DNA of 64,000 nucleotides from NCBI RefSeq assembly GCF_001921865.1, contig NZ_MSCT01000016.1:1-64000 (forward strand), in the 5' to 3' direction. This DNA comes from Pseudomonas chlororaphis. GTDB taxonomy: Bacteria > Pseudomonadota > Gammaproteobacteria > Pseudomonadales > Pseudomonadaceae. The translations under genes were made by a program, and so were the position numbers. The notes below the pieces were generated by a model. That model was not told the origin of the DNA and searched no databases. It saw nothing but the letters and a program-made list of their open reading frames with translations. Below, piece after piece: positions 1 to 8,490 of this stretch (position 1 is the stretch's first letter; the number at the start of each line of letters is the position of its first letter).

Positions 1-590
1 GGGTCCTGCAAGGCCCGGCGCCCACGCACATGCATGTGCACATCGCCGCAAGCCACCGCGGCAATACCCACCTCCCGCGCCAGGGCCAGCAAACCGGCCA
101 GACGGCGGTCGTCGTCCTGGCCGCAGTGCAGCTCCACGGCCAGCCACAACCGGTCGGCGAACACCTGTCGCAGCCAGCGCCCGGTGTCCTGTTCCCCCGC
201 GTCTGGCTGCCCGTCCGCCCGCCACAGCGCCAGCAGCCCCGGCACAGGCTGCGCGAAGTCTTCGCGCAGCACCCGGTACTGGCCCTTCGGCGCCCGGCGC
301 CGGGCCTGGGTGATCAGCCGGCACAGGTTCTGGTAACCCTCCAGGTTCTCCACCAGCAGCACCAATCGGAGACCGTCGTCGAGGCGCATTTCGCTGCCGA
401 CGATCAGCGCCAGACCGCTCTCCTTCGCCGCCTGCCAGGCGCGGACGATCCCGGCCAGGCTGCACTCGTCGGTGATCGCCAGGGCCTCGTAGCCCTGGGC
501 CGCCGCGCGCTCGAACAGCTCGCGGGCACTGGAGGCCCCGCGCTGGAAACTGAAATTCGACAGGCAGTGCAGCTCGGCGTAGCCGCTCAT
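1..590 (-). CDS. dnaE2: Error-prone DNA polymerase DnaE2 (ImuC), N-terminal part
   Basis: This is the N-terminal part (about 196 residues) of the error-prone C-family DNA polymerase that performs SOS translesion synthesis with ImuA and ImuB. The frame starts MSGYAELHCLSNFSFQRGAS and continues through the PHP domain (ALAITDECSLAG, then LIVGSEMRL), the usual N-terminus of DnaE-type polymerases. The start ATG overlaps the imuB stop codon as ATGA (587-590), so the two are translationally coupled. The rest of the gene lies beyond the left edge; a full family member is about 1,020-1,030 residues. Identification is strong because of both the sequence and its place in the cassette. Confidence 0.95.
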   Translation of the reverse strand, partial: MSGYAELHCLSNFSFQRGASSARELFERAAAQGYEALAITDECSLAGIVRAWQAAKESGLALIVGSEMRLDDGLRLVLLVENLEGYQNLCRLITQARRRAPKGQYRVLREDFAQPVPGLLALWRADGQPDAGEQDTGRWLRQVFADRLWLAVELHCGQDDDRRLAGLLALAREVGIAAVACGDVHMHVRGRRALQD

Positions 591-2002
591 GCGAACCAGC
601 CCTGCAACAGCAGCGGCCCCGCCTCCCCCACCGTTCGATAGGCCCAGCCCTGCTGGCCGCCGCGGGTTTCGACCAGGTAGTAGTCGCGGCGCACGTCGCC
701 GCCGTCCCACCAGCCGGACTCGATGCGCTCCGGGCCCCTGAGGATGCGCGCCGCGCCCTGCGCCAACGCCTGCGGTTCGCGCAACAGCCAGCCCGGGCGC
801 CGCGGCCCGGGCAACCACGCAGCGGCCTGGCTGTCGCCGAGCGGCTGCCAGCTGCACTCGGGGCGATGGTCGGCGTGAAAGCGCATGCCGTGCACCGCCT
901 CGTCCCCCAGGCGGGCGCGCAGGCGTTCGCGCAACTGCTCCCAAGGCAGGGACTGCTGCGGGCGCTCGTCGAACAACTCGCGGTGCTGCGGTACAAAGCG
1001 CGGCAGATCGTCGGCCACCAGGCGCACGCTGCGCACCGGCGCCGGCACCTGGACCTGCTCCAGGCGCCCGCGCGCCAGCTCGAACAGCATGGCCGGCTCG
1101 CGCTCGGCGCTGAGCAAGCCGACCTTGACCAGGGTGTCGGGCCGTTCGGCGTGTTCCAGGTGCAGGTCGAAGCGCTGCACGCCGCTGTCCCGCCCGCAGA
1201 GAAACGCCGCCAGGTCGCCGCTCAGGCGGCGCAGGGGAAACAGCAGGGCCTGATGGGACAACACATCGAAATTCAATTCGATGCGCAGGTCGAAACGGTC
1301 CGGCGGCTGATAGAACGCCAGCGCCAGGGAGCGCTCGCCCAGCAAGGTATCCAGGTGTTTGAGCAGGCCCGCGGCGAAACGCCGGGCCAGGGTTTCCCGC
1401 GGCAGCGCGCGGACCTGGGCGAAGGTGCGCAAGCCCATGCGCGACAAGGCGGTGGCCGCGCCCGGTTCCAGGCCCAGGCGCTCGACGGGCAGGCGCCCCA
1501 GGGCCTGATGCAGCTGTTCCTGGTCCATCACCGCCAGCCCGTCGTAGGCATTGGCCAGCACCCGGGCCGCCGCCGGGTTCGGCGCGGCGACGATGCGATG
1601 GCGAAAGCCCAGCGCATTCAGCTCCTGGCGCAGCCGTGCCTCCAACTGCGGCCAGGGGCCGAACAGGCCCAGGCTCGATTCGATCTCTAACACCAGGGTG
1701 CGCGGGTAAAACACGCTGACCTGGGAACTGAAACGGTAGGCCCAGGCCGCGAGAAACTGCTGCCAGCGGGCGATGTCCTCGGCGTCGTATTCGGCGCAGG
1801 CAAAGGCCTTGCTCAGGGCCTGGGCCGCGGTCAGCGACTGCCCGGGGCGCAGGCCCAGCTCGCGGGCCGCGGCATTCACCGCCTGGATCGCCCGGCGCTG
1901 CGGCGTGCCGCTCACCAGGGCCAGCGCGGCCTCAGGCTCGGAGCGCTGACGCAGCGCCGCGTCCAACGCCAATTGCGGGAACAGGATGCACACCCAGCGC
2001 AT
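587..2002 (-). CDS. imuB: ImuB, Y-family polymerase-like mutasome protein
   Basis: 471-residue DinB/Y-family-like protein of the SOS mutasome. In this family ImuB is not itself an active polymerase but bridges ImuA and DnaE2 to the beta clamp. The start MRWVCILFPQLALDA at 2002 is the natural N-terminus; the open frame upstream (to 2290) is only antisense read-through of imuA. The Y-family palm is recognisable (LVLEIESSLGLFGPW, then ANAYDGLAVMDQEQL, then LLKHLDTLLG). The imuA-imuB gap is 7 bp and the gene ends in a 4-base overlap with dnaE2. Expected to be induced with lexA2 from the operator at 3236-3253. Confidence 0.94.
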   Translation of the reverse strand: MRWVCILFPQLALDAALRQRSEPEAALALVSGTPQRRAIQAVNAAARELGLRPGQSLTAAQALSKAFACAEYDAEDIARWQQFLAAWAYRFSSQVSVFYPRTLVLEIESSLGLFGPWPQLEARLRQELNALGFRHRIVAAPNPAAARVLANAYDGLAVMDQEQLHQALGRLPVERLGLEPGAATALSRMGLRTFAQVRALPRETLARRFAAGLLKHLDTLLGERSLALAFYQPPDRFDLRIELNFDVLSHQALLFPLRRLSGDLAAFLCGRDSGVQRFDLHLEHAERPDTLVKVGLLSAEREPAMLFELARGRLEQVQVPAPVRSVRLVADDLPRFVPQHRELFDERPQQSLPWEQLRERLRARLGDEAVHGMRFHADHRPECSWQPLGDSQAAAWLPGPRRPGWLLREPQALAQGAARILRGPERIESGWWDGGDVRRDYYLVETRGGQQGWAYRTVGEAGPLLLQGWFA

Positions 2003-2009
2003 GGCAACC

Positions 2010-2626
2010 TCAGTGCCCCGGGGCGAAGGCAATCGGCGCCGCATGGGCCAGGCCGCCGCGGCACTTGAGCACCCGCAGCCGCGCCGGCCGCGTCTCCACG
2101 GCAAGACGCAGGGCCGCCGGCGAGGGGTTGATGGCCTCCTTGAGGGAGCGGTAGGCAAAGCCCAGGGTCTGGCCGGTTTCGGCCGCCACCTGCAAACGCC
2201 GCAAGGCGCGGTCGTCGGCCTGCTGCGGCCAACACAGCACGGCGCCGCAACTGCCCGAGCGCAGGCACTGTTCGGCCGCCCACAGGGCATCGCGCTCGGC
2301 GGCCTGGATCACCGACAGCTGGCGCAGGTCGACCCCGGCGTTCTGCCAGGCCTGGGGGTACGGCACATGGGGCGGCGCCACCAGCACGATGCGCTCGCCG
2401 GCAGCGGACAGCCGGGCCAGGGTCGGCCACAGCAATTGCAGCTCGCCGACGCCCGGGGCGGCGGCGAGGATTTCCGTCAGCGCCGCCTCCGGCCAGCCGC
2501 CGCTGGGCAAGGCCGCGTCCAGCAGGGCGTGGCCGGTGGGTTGCGGGCTGGCGGCGGGCGCCGTCGGCCGGCCCTTCCACACCCGGCCGGCATTGAACAG
2601 CGTCTCCAGGGCAACGACGGCGCCCA

Positions 2627-2627
<1 letters not shown>
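2010..2627 (-). CDS. imuA: ImuA, SulA/RecA-like mutasome protein
   Basis: 205-residue protein of the ImuA (SulA-like) family, the first mutasome component after lexA2. It has a RecA/SulA-like core (GGWPEAALTEILAAAPGVGE, then ERIVLVAPPHVPYPQAW) and the typical C-terminal region ending LAHAAPIAFAPGH. Its ATG overlaps the lexA2 stop as TGATG at 2625-2629. Partner of ImuB and DnaE2 in DNA-damage-induced mutagenesis. The length is normal for gamma-proteobacterial ImuA. Confidence 0.93.
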
Positions 2628-3244
<617 letters not shown>

Positions 3245-3324
3245 TTGTACTCCTCTCGGATTTTTCTGACAATAGCCGCCAGTCAGCCCAGCCTGCGGCG
3301 GACAGCTTTCAACCGCGTCATCCT

Positions 3325-3570
3325 TCATCGCGAGCAAGCTCGCTCCTACACAAAGCAGACCGCGTACGCCCCTGTAGGAGCGAGCTTGCTCGCGATGGCC
3401 GCACCGCCGAACGCCCGGCACACTGCGTCATCGTTCATCGCGAGCAAGCTGCGCTCCTACAACAAGCAGACCGCGTACGTCCCTGTAGGAGCGAGCTTGC
3501 TCGCGATGGCCGCGCCGCCGAACGTCTGGCACACCGCGTCATCGTTTATCGCGAGCACGCTGCGCTCCTC
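3325..3570. repeat. REP array (two and a half inverted REP pairs)
   Basis: This fills the 329-bp gap between lexA2 and the DUF971 gene. REP hairpins (TCGCGAGCAAGCTCGCTCC and its inverse GTAGGAGCGAGCTTGCTCGC) appear as convergent pairs at about 3326-3398 and 3436-3510, with a further half-copy at 3548-3570. The repeat period is about 110 bp. No gene is seen here; the array may also act as a transcript-end barrier. Confidence 0.9.
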
Positions 3571-3573
3571 GGT

Positions 3574-3855
3574 TCAGGCCATTTGCGCAAGGTAGGCCCA
3601 GGGATAGATGCCACGGTCGTGGCCGTCGCTGAACACCAGTTGCAGGCCGTAACCCTGGGGGTGGATATGCAGCAGCCGCAGGCGCGCGTCGACCCTCGGC
3701 CGCAGCCCTTGCAAACGCAACGCCCGGCATTGCGCGCAGGGGCACTGGCGGCGCAGTTCCACATGTTCCAGGCGCTGCTCGCGCCCGTCGCCCCAGGTCA
3801 GTTGCAACTGCCCGCGCTGCCTGGAATTGCCGATCGCCTGCGGCACGCCATTCAT
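3574..3855 (-). CDS. DUF971 (GBBH-like N-terminal) protein
   Basis: 93-residue stand-alone DUF971 protein. A CPCAQC cluster (Cys38, Cys40, Cys43) and the C-terminal FSDGHDRGIYPWAYL are typical of the family. DUF971 domains also occur fused to Mrp/ApbC-type Fe-S carrier ATPases and at the N-terminus of gamma-butyrobetaine hydroxylases, where the cysteines bind metal. The start ATG overlaps the stop of the HEAT gene (3852-3855). As the last gene of an operon with a ferredoxin and a flavoprotein it could assist Fe-S maturation; that is inference. Confidence 0.85.
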   Translation of the reverse strand: MNGVPQAIGNSRQRGQLQLTWGDGREQRLEHVELRRQCPCAQCRALRLQGLRPRVDARLRLLHIHPQGYGLQLVFSDGHDRGIYPWAYLAQMA

Positions 3856-4814
3856 GACAACTGCCCCAGGGCGATGCGTACCGCCTTGCGCACTTCCGGA
3901 TCGCCGTCGTGTTCGGCGGCGAGCAAGGCCTCGCGGGCGCGGGCATCGCCCAGCTCGCCGAGGGCCAGGGCGGCCTCCTTGCGCAGATTGCTGATGCGAT
4001 GGCCCAGGGTGTCGATCAGCGCCGCCAGCGCCGGGGCATGGCGCAAACGCCCGAGGCTGCGGGCGGCGCGCAGGCGCACCTGCCAGTAATCGTCTTGCAA
4101 GGCAGCGATCAGCGCCGGGCCGGCCTCGGGCTGGCCGACCTTGCCCAGGGTGGTCGCCGCCTCTTCGCGCACCTGCCAGGCCGAATCCAGCAACGCCTGG
4201 GCCAGGGCCGGCAACACCTGGGCGTCGCTGGCCAACCCCAGGGCGCCGGTGGCGGCGCGGCGCACGTCGGTATCGGGATCGCTGCTGGCCAGGCGCGCCA
4301 GGGCCGGCACGGCTTGCAACTGCTTGAGCCAGCCGAGCACGGCCACCGCTTCGCGGCGCACCCCGGCCTCCGGATCGTCCAGGGCCCGGGTCGCGGCCTC
4401 GGCAGCCTCGGCATGGCGCAGCTCGCGCAAGGCACGGAAGGCCGCGACCCGCACCCGGGGCTCGGCATGCCCGGTCCAGGGCAGGATCACCCGGCCCGCC
4501 GCGCTGCTTTTCAGCAGGCTCAGGCTTTGCGCGGCGGCTTCCTGCACGCTGGCGTCCGAATCGGTCAGGGCCTCGCACAGCGCCGCCACCACTGGCTCGT
4601 CCTCCCAGGCTTCGAGCAGGCGCGCGGCTTCGGCGCGCACCTCCACGGCCGGGTCCTGGCGCAGCCGGTCCACCAGCCACACCAGGCCTTCGGGCTCCTC
4701 GAGGTCGGCCAGCTCGATCAGGGCGATGCGCCGCACGCCCGGGTCGCTATCGGTCAGGCGCCCGTGCAGGGCGCGGATGTCGTCATGGTCGGTATCGCGG
4801 AAAAAGTCGCTCAT
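3852..4814 (-). CDS. HEAT-repeat protein
   Basis: 320-residue all-helical protein made almost wholly of HEAT/PBS-lyase-type repeats of about 31 residues (RRIALIELADLEEPEGLVWLV, then VRVAAFRALRELRHAEA, then VRREAVAVLGWLKQLQAV and others). No signal peptide or enzyme motif is seen. Such proteins serve as binding scaffolds or assist cofactor attachment. Its ATG overlaps the ABC ATPase stop (4811-4814) and its stop overlaps the DUF971 start, so it belongs to the flavoprotein/ferredoxin/ABC operon. The specific partner is unknown. Confidence 0.85.
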   Translation of the reverse strand: MSDFFRDTDHDDIRALHGRLTDSDPGVRRIALIELADLEEPEGLVWLVDRLRQDPAVEVRAEAARLLEAWEDEPVVAALCEALTDSDASVQEAAAQSLSLLKSSAAGRVILPWTGHAEPRVRVAAFRALRELRHAEAAEAATRALDDPEAGVRREAVAVLGWLKQLQAVPALARLASSDPDTDVRRAATGALGLASDAQVLPALAQALLDSAWQVREEAATTLGKVGQPEAGPALIAALQDDYWQVRLRAARSLGRLRHAPALAALIDTLGHRISNLRKEAALALGELGDARAREALLAAEHDGDPEVRKAVRIALGQLS

Positions 4815-5659
4815 ATGGCAAATCGCGCTCGGGCATGTTCAAGGGGCAGCCCGAGGGGGTCCAGGCGCGGCAATTGCCGGCCTTCCTCGTGCCGCAGGAG
4901 TTCGAGGCAGTGACGCTTCAGGCGGGTGAATTCGTGGCGGGTCACCAGTTCGCTGGTGCGCGGCCGGGCAAAGTCCAGGCGCAGGTCCTCGATGATCCGT
5001 CCGGGGCGCGGGCTCATCACCAGCAGGCGATCGGCGAGGAACAGCGCCTCGTCGATGTCGTGGGTGACGAACACCACGGTGGTGCGGATGCGCGTCCAGA
5101 TCTGCAACAGCAGCTCTTGCATCTTCAAGCGGGTCAGGGCGTCGAGGGCGCCGAAAGGCTCGTCCATCAGCAGCAGTTGCGGGCGGTTGATCAGCACCCG
5201 GGCGATCTCCACCCGCTGTTGCATGCCGCCGGACAGCTGGTCCGGCCAGCGCCCGGCGAACCCTTCAAGGCCGACCAGGGCCAGCATCTCGTCGGCCGCC
5301 ACCTGGCGCTCGGCCTTGGGCCGGCCGTGCATCTTCAGGCCGAAGGCAACGTTGTCGCGCACCGTGCGCCAGGGAAACAGCGTGTGCTGCTGGAACACCA
5401 TGCCCCGTTGCGGCGACGGGCCCTGTACCGGCTGGCCGTCCACCAGCAGCCGTCCATGGCGCGGTTGCAGGTGCCCGGCCAGGGCGCCGAGCAAGGTCGA
5501 CTTGCCGCAGCCGGAAGGCCCGAGAATGCACACGAACTCGCCGGGTTCGATGCGGCAGTCCAGGCCCTGCACCGCCTCGAAGGCTTGCGCGCCCTGGCCC
5601 AGGGCAATGGAAACCTGCTGGATATCGATGCGCCCAGCGGCGACTGGCACAGCGCTCAT
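4811..5659 (-). CDS. ABC transporter ATPase, nitrate/sulfonate/taurine type
   Basis: 282-residue cytoplasmic ATPase of the SsuB/TauB/NrtD family. Walker A GPSGCGKST (47-55), Q-loop region MVFQQHTLFPW, signature LSGGMQQRVEIARVL, Walker B LLLMDEPFGALDALT and switch His (VFVTHDIDEALFLADR) are intact. The start MSAVPVAAGRIDIQ at 5659 overlaps the permease stop (TGATG). It energises import by the permease at 5659-6441 and the binding protein at 6667-8073. The family is known for organosulfur or nitrogen-compound uptake; the substrate here is not determined. Confidence 0.92.
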   Translation of the reverse strand: MSAVPVAAGRIDIQQVSIALGQGAQAFEAVQGLDCRIEPGEFVCILGPSGCGKSTLLGALAGHLQPRHGRLLVDGQPVQGPSPQRGMVFQQHTLFPWRTVRDNVAFGLKMHGRPKAERQVAADEMLALVGLEGFAGRWPDQLSGGMQQRVEIARVLINRPQLLLMDEPFGALDALTRLKMQELLLQIWTRIRTTVVFVTHDIDEALFLADRLLVMSPRPGRIIEDLRLDFARPRTSELVTRHEFTRLKRHCLELLRHEEGRQLPRLDPLGLPLEHARARFAI

Positions 5660-6441
5660 CAGGCATGCCCTCGTACTCGATGCCAGGGCGTGAACACCGC
5701 GCCCAGGCGTTTGATCAACAGGCTGCTGCCCATGCCCAGCACACCGATCAGCAGCATGCCGACCACAATGTCCGGGTAGTTCTGGAGGGTGTAGGACTCC
5801 CAGGTGTAGTAGCCGATGCCGTACTGGCCGGAGATCATTTCCGCGGTCACCAGGCAGAACCACGAGGTGCCCATGCCGATGGCCAGGCCGGTGATGATGC
5901 TGGGCGCGGCGCCCGGCAGGATCACTTCCAGAAGCAGTGCCCGGCGCCCTGCCCCGAGGCTTTTCGCCGAGGCCAGCAGGCGCCGGTCGACGCCTTCGAC
6001 GCCGTGCACGGTGTTGAGCAGGATCGGGAACAGCGCACCGGTGAAGGTGATGAAGACCATCGACAGCTCCGAGGAGGGAAACATCAGGATCGCCAGGGGA
6101 ATCCAGGCCACCGCCGGGATCGGCCGCAGCACTTCCAGGGGCGGCAGCAACAGGTCCTCGGCCCAGCGCGAGCGGCCCACGGCGATGCCCAGCGCCACGC
6201 CGACCAGCGCCGCCGCCAGGTAACCGGCGAACACCCGGCCCAGGCTGCTGCCCAGGTGCCGCGCGAGCTTGCCCGAGTCGCCCAGGCCCAGCGCCGCCTC
6301 GAGCACCGACAGCGGTGTCGGCACGTTGGCGAACGTCACCAGGCCGAGGTTCCAGTGCTGGCTGGCGGCGAGTTGCCAGAACAGCAGGCAGAACAACAAG
6401 GAGGCGCCGCGCGCCGTCCAGCGAAACAAGGGTTCAGACAT
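5659..6441 (-). CDS. ABC transporter permease, SsuC/TauC type
   Basis: 260-residue inner-membrane permease of the BPD_transp_1 family with about six membrane segments (for example SLLFCLLFWQLAA, VFAGYLAAALVGVALGIAVG, IVVGMLLIGVLGMG). The EAA loop that docks the ATPase is visible (LLASAKSLGAGRRALLLEVILPGAAPS split around G). Resembles taurine/sulfonate/nitrate importers. It overlaps the ATPase gene and is separated from the binding-protein gene by 225 bp containing REP elements, an unusual interruption inside an operon. Confidence 0.92.
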   Translation of the reverse strand: MSEPLFRWTARGASLLFCLLFWQLAASQHWNLGLVTFANVPTPLSVLEAALGLGDSGKLARHLGSSLGRVFAGYLAAALVGVALGIAVGRSRWAEDLLLPPLEVLRPIPAVAWIPLAILMFPSSELSMVFITFTGALFPILLNTVHGVEGVDRRLLASAKSLGAGRRALLLEVILPGAAPSIITGLAIGMGTSWFCLVTAEMISGQYGIGYYTWESYTLQNYPDIVVGMLLIGVLGMGSSLLIKRLGAVFTPWHRVRGHA

Positions 6442-6474
6442 GGGTTTGCACCTGTAAATAGCGTTGCCGCGTCA

Positions 6475-6645
6475 TCGTTCATCGCCCTCCTGTAGGAGCG
6501 AGCTTGCTCGCGATGGCCGCACCGCGGAGTGTCTGGCCTAACGCGTTATCGTTCATCGCGAGCAAGCTGCGCTCCTACACAAGAGCAGGTCGTGCACGCC
6601 TCCTGTAGGAGCGAGGCTTGCCCGCGATGGCCGCGCCGCGGAACA
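6475..6645. repeat. REP pair and half inside the ABC operon
   Basis: REP hairpins at about 6491-6516, 6556-6580 and 6603-6630 lie between the binding-protein and permease genes. The first and third read GTAGGAGCGAG..., the middle one is inverted. Within an operon such elements can stabilise the upstream message and lower expression of the downstream genes. Confidence 0.88.
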
Positions 6646-6666
6646 TCTGGCATGCCGCGGCATGCA

Positions 6667-8073
6667 TCAGCGGCTGGCGACGGCCGGGGCTGTGGCGGCG
6701 GCGAAGTCGAAGACCTGGCCGCCCTGGGCCGTGGCGTATTGCTGGGCCTGGCCCTTGAGCAGGAACGCGCTGAGGCGCCCCTTGGCGTCGCTGGCGAACC
6801 AGGCCTGCTCGGCCAGCAGCTTGATCCCGCTGTCGCTGGCCTGGGCGTAGACGGCACGGATGTTCTTGCCCTCCTGCTTGAGGCGCTCGAGCGCGGCGAA
6901 AGCCCCTTGCGCCGAGGCGTAGCTGCGCACCGTCGGCTCGCCGCGAACCCAGATCTGCGCCACCCGGCTGAAGTCGTCGATCGGCTGGCCGCTGGCCGCG
7001 TCCTTGACCTGGAGCGGGGTCTGGGCGTAGTCGGCCAGCTGTGCGTCGTAGTCCAGGTTCGAGGCCTTGAACGCGGCGCGGATGTACTGGTCGTCGATAA
7101 AGGTCTTGAGGTCCAGGCCGCGGTCGGCCTTCTTCAGCAGCTTGAGGGTTTCGATGGCGGTGCCCACGGCCTGACGGTATTCGGGCTTCCAGGTCAGGTC
7201 GCGGGTCTGCACGCCCAGTGGGCCATGGAACAGGTAATTGACCTCGGCATCGACCCCGGTGACCTTGGCGATCAGCTCGCTGTATTGCTCCGGCTCGGCG
7301 GCCAGCAGGCGGTTGGCCTCAAGGCTGGCGCGTAGGTAGGCGACGACGATTTCCGGGTATTTTTTCGCGTAGTCCGCATCCACCAGCGCGCCGTGGAAGG
7401 TCGGCGCGCCGGCCTGGGAACCGTCGAAAATCTTGCGCGCGAAACCGCGGCTGGGGAACAGCTCGGCGAACGGCACGAAGTCGGCGTGGGCGTCGATCTT
7501 CCCGGCCTGCAACGCCGAGCCGGCGACCTCCGGCGGCTGGGCGATGATATTGACGTCCTTGAGCGGGTCCCAGCCCTGGGCCGCCACCGCGCGCAGCAAC
7601 ATGCCGTGGGCGGTGGAGGCGAACGGCACCGAGATGGTCTTGCCCTTGAGCTCGGCCAGCGACTGCACGCTGGAGGCGCTCGGCACCACGATGCCGTTGC
7701 CGCTGCCCTTGATGCTGCCCGACAGCACGCTGATAAACAGGCTGTGCTTGCCTGCGGCCTCGAAGGCCACGCCGTTGAAGGTACCGGGGAAATCGGCCAT
7801 GGCGCCGAAGTCGAGCTTGCCGGCGACCATCTCGTTGGTCAGCGGCGCGCCGCTGGTGAAGTTTCGCCACTGCACCTCATAGGTGGCGTCCTTGTAGCGG
7901 CCGTCATGGGGCAGGTATTTTTCCAGCAATCCCAGCTCGCGGATCAGCAGGCCGCCGGCCGCGCAATTGATGGTGGTGTCCTGGGTGCCGATGGCCACCC
8001 GGATGGTTTCGGCCGAAGCCGACAAGGTCAAGGAAGCCAGTACCAGACCGGCCAGGGCTGCACGCAACAACAT
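6667..8073 (-). CDS. ABC transporter substrate-binding protein, NMT1/sulfonate type
   Basis: 468-residue periplasmic binding protein. The start MLLRAALAGLVLASLTLSASA-ETIRVAIGTQD gives a clean signal peptide with cleavage near residue 22; upstream frame extension lacks this logic. The NMT1/SsuA fold is visible in RVAIGTQDTT, GKLDFGAMADFPGTF, LKGKTISVPFASTAHGMLL and ELFPSRGFARKIF. It is longer than classic SsuA (about 315 residues) because of a C-terminal extension of about 130 residues, as seen in a subgroup of nitrate/sulfonate-like binding proteins. Substrate unknown; context suggests a compound handled by the flavoprotein and ferredoxin upstream. Confidence 0.9.
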   Translation of the reverse strand: MLLRAALAGLVLASLTLSASAETIRVAIGTQDTTINCAAGGLLIRELGLLEKYLPHDGRYKDATYEVQWRNFTSGAPLTNEMVAGKLDFGAMADFPGTFNGVAFEAAGKHSLFISVLSGSIKGSGNGIVVPSASSVQSLAELKGKTISVPFASTAHGMLLRAVAAQGWDPLKDVNIIAQPPEVAGSALQAGKIDAHADFVPFAELFPSRGFARKIFDGSQAGAPTFHGALVDADYAKKYPEIVVAYLRASLEANRLLAAEPEQYSELIAKVTGVDAEVNYLFHGPLGVQTRDLTWKPEYRQAVGTAIETLKLLKKADRGLDLKTFIDDQYIRAAFKASNLDYDAQLADYAQTPLQVKDAASGQPIDDFSRVAQIWVRGEPTVRSYASAQGAFAALERLKQEGKNIRAVYAQASDSGIKLLAEQAWFASDAKGRLSAFLLKGQAQQYATAQGGQVFDFAAATAPAVASR

Positions 8074-8196
8074 GGTTTTTTCCCCTCGAATCGTTAATAG
8101 GTATTCGTCTCCGCCGCGATCAGGGCGCGGTGGGAAACGAGGGGTAGGCAAAGCAGGCGTCCGGTGTCGCCGGATAGCGTTTTAGTGCGCTGGCGC

Positions 8197-8442
8197 TCAA
8201 CGCAACAGGTAAGGAATCTCGACCTTAACCGCGCCGGTCGGGCAGTCCTTTTCGCAAGGCATGCAGTACCAGCATTCGTCGAACGCCATGTAGGCCTTCT
8301 GGGTCGCCGGGTTGATCGCCAAGAGGTCCATGGGGCAGACGTCGACGCACACGGTGCAGCCTTTGTGGGCGATGCACTTGTCCTCGTCGACCGTGACCGG
8401 CGCGTTGGAGCGGAAGAAGATTTCCTGGGGCTGATAGGCCAT
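8197..8442 (-). CDS. 2[4Fe-4S] ferredoxin, AprB-like
   Basis: 81-residue ferredoxin with eight cysteines for two clusters: Cys23, Cys29, Cys32, Cys36 (CIAHKGCTVCVDVCP) and Cys57, Cys60, Cys63, Cys67 (CWYCMPCEKDCP). The wide first spacing and the CWYC..C motif resemble the beta subunit of adenylylsulfate reductase (AprB). It lies 48 bp after the AprA-like flavoprotein and is probably its electron partner. Start MAYQPQEIFF. Confidence 0.92.
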   Translation of the reverse strand: MAYQPQEIFFRSNAPVTVDEDKCIAHKGCTVCVDVCPMDLLAINPATQKAYMAFDECWYCMPCEKDCPTGAVKVEIPYLLR

Positions 8443-8490
8443 TTCACGGGTTCCCTGGAGCCTGGGGCTCTCTCAAATAGTCACGGTGTT

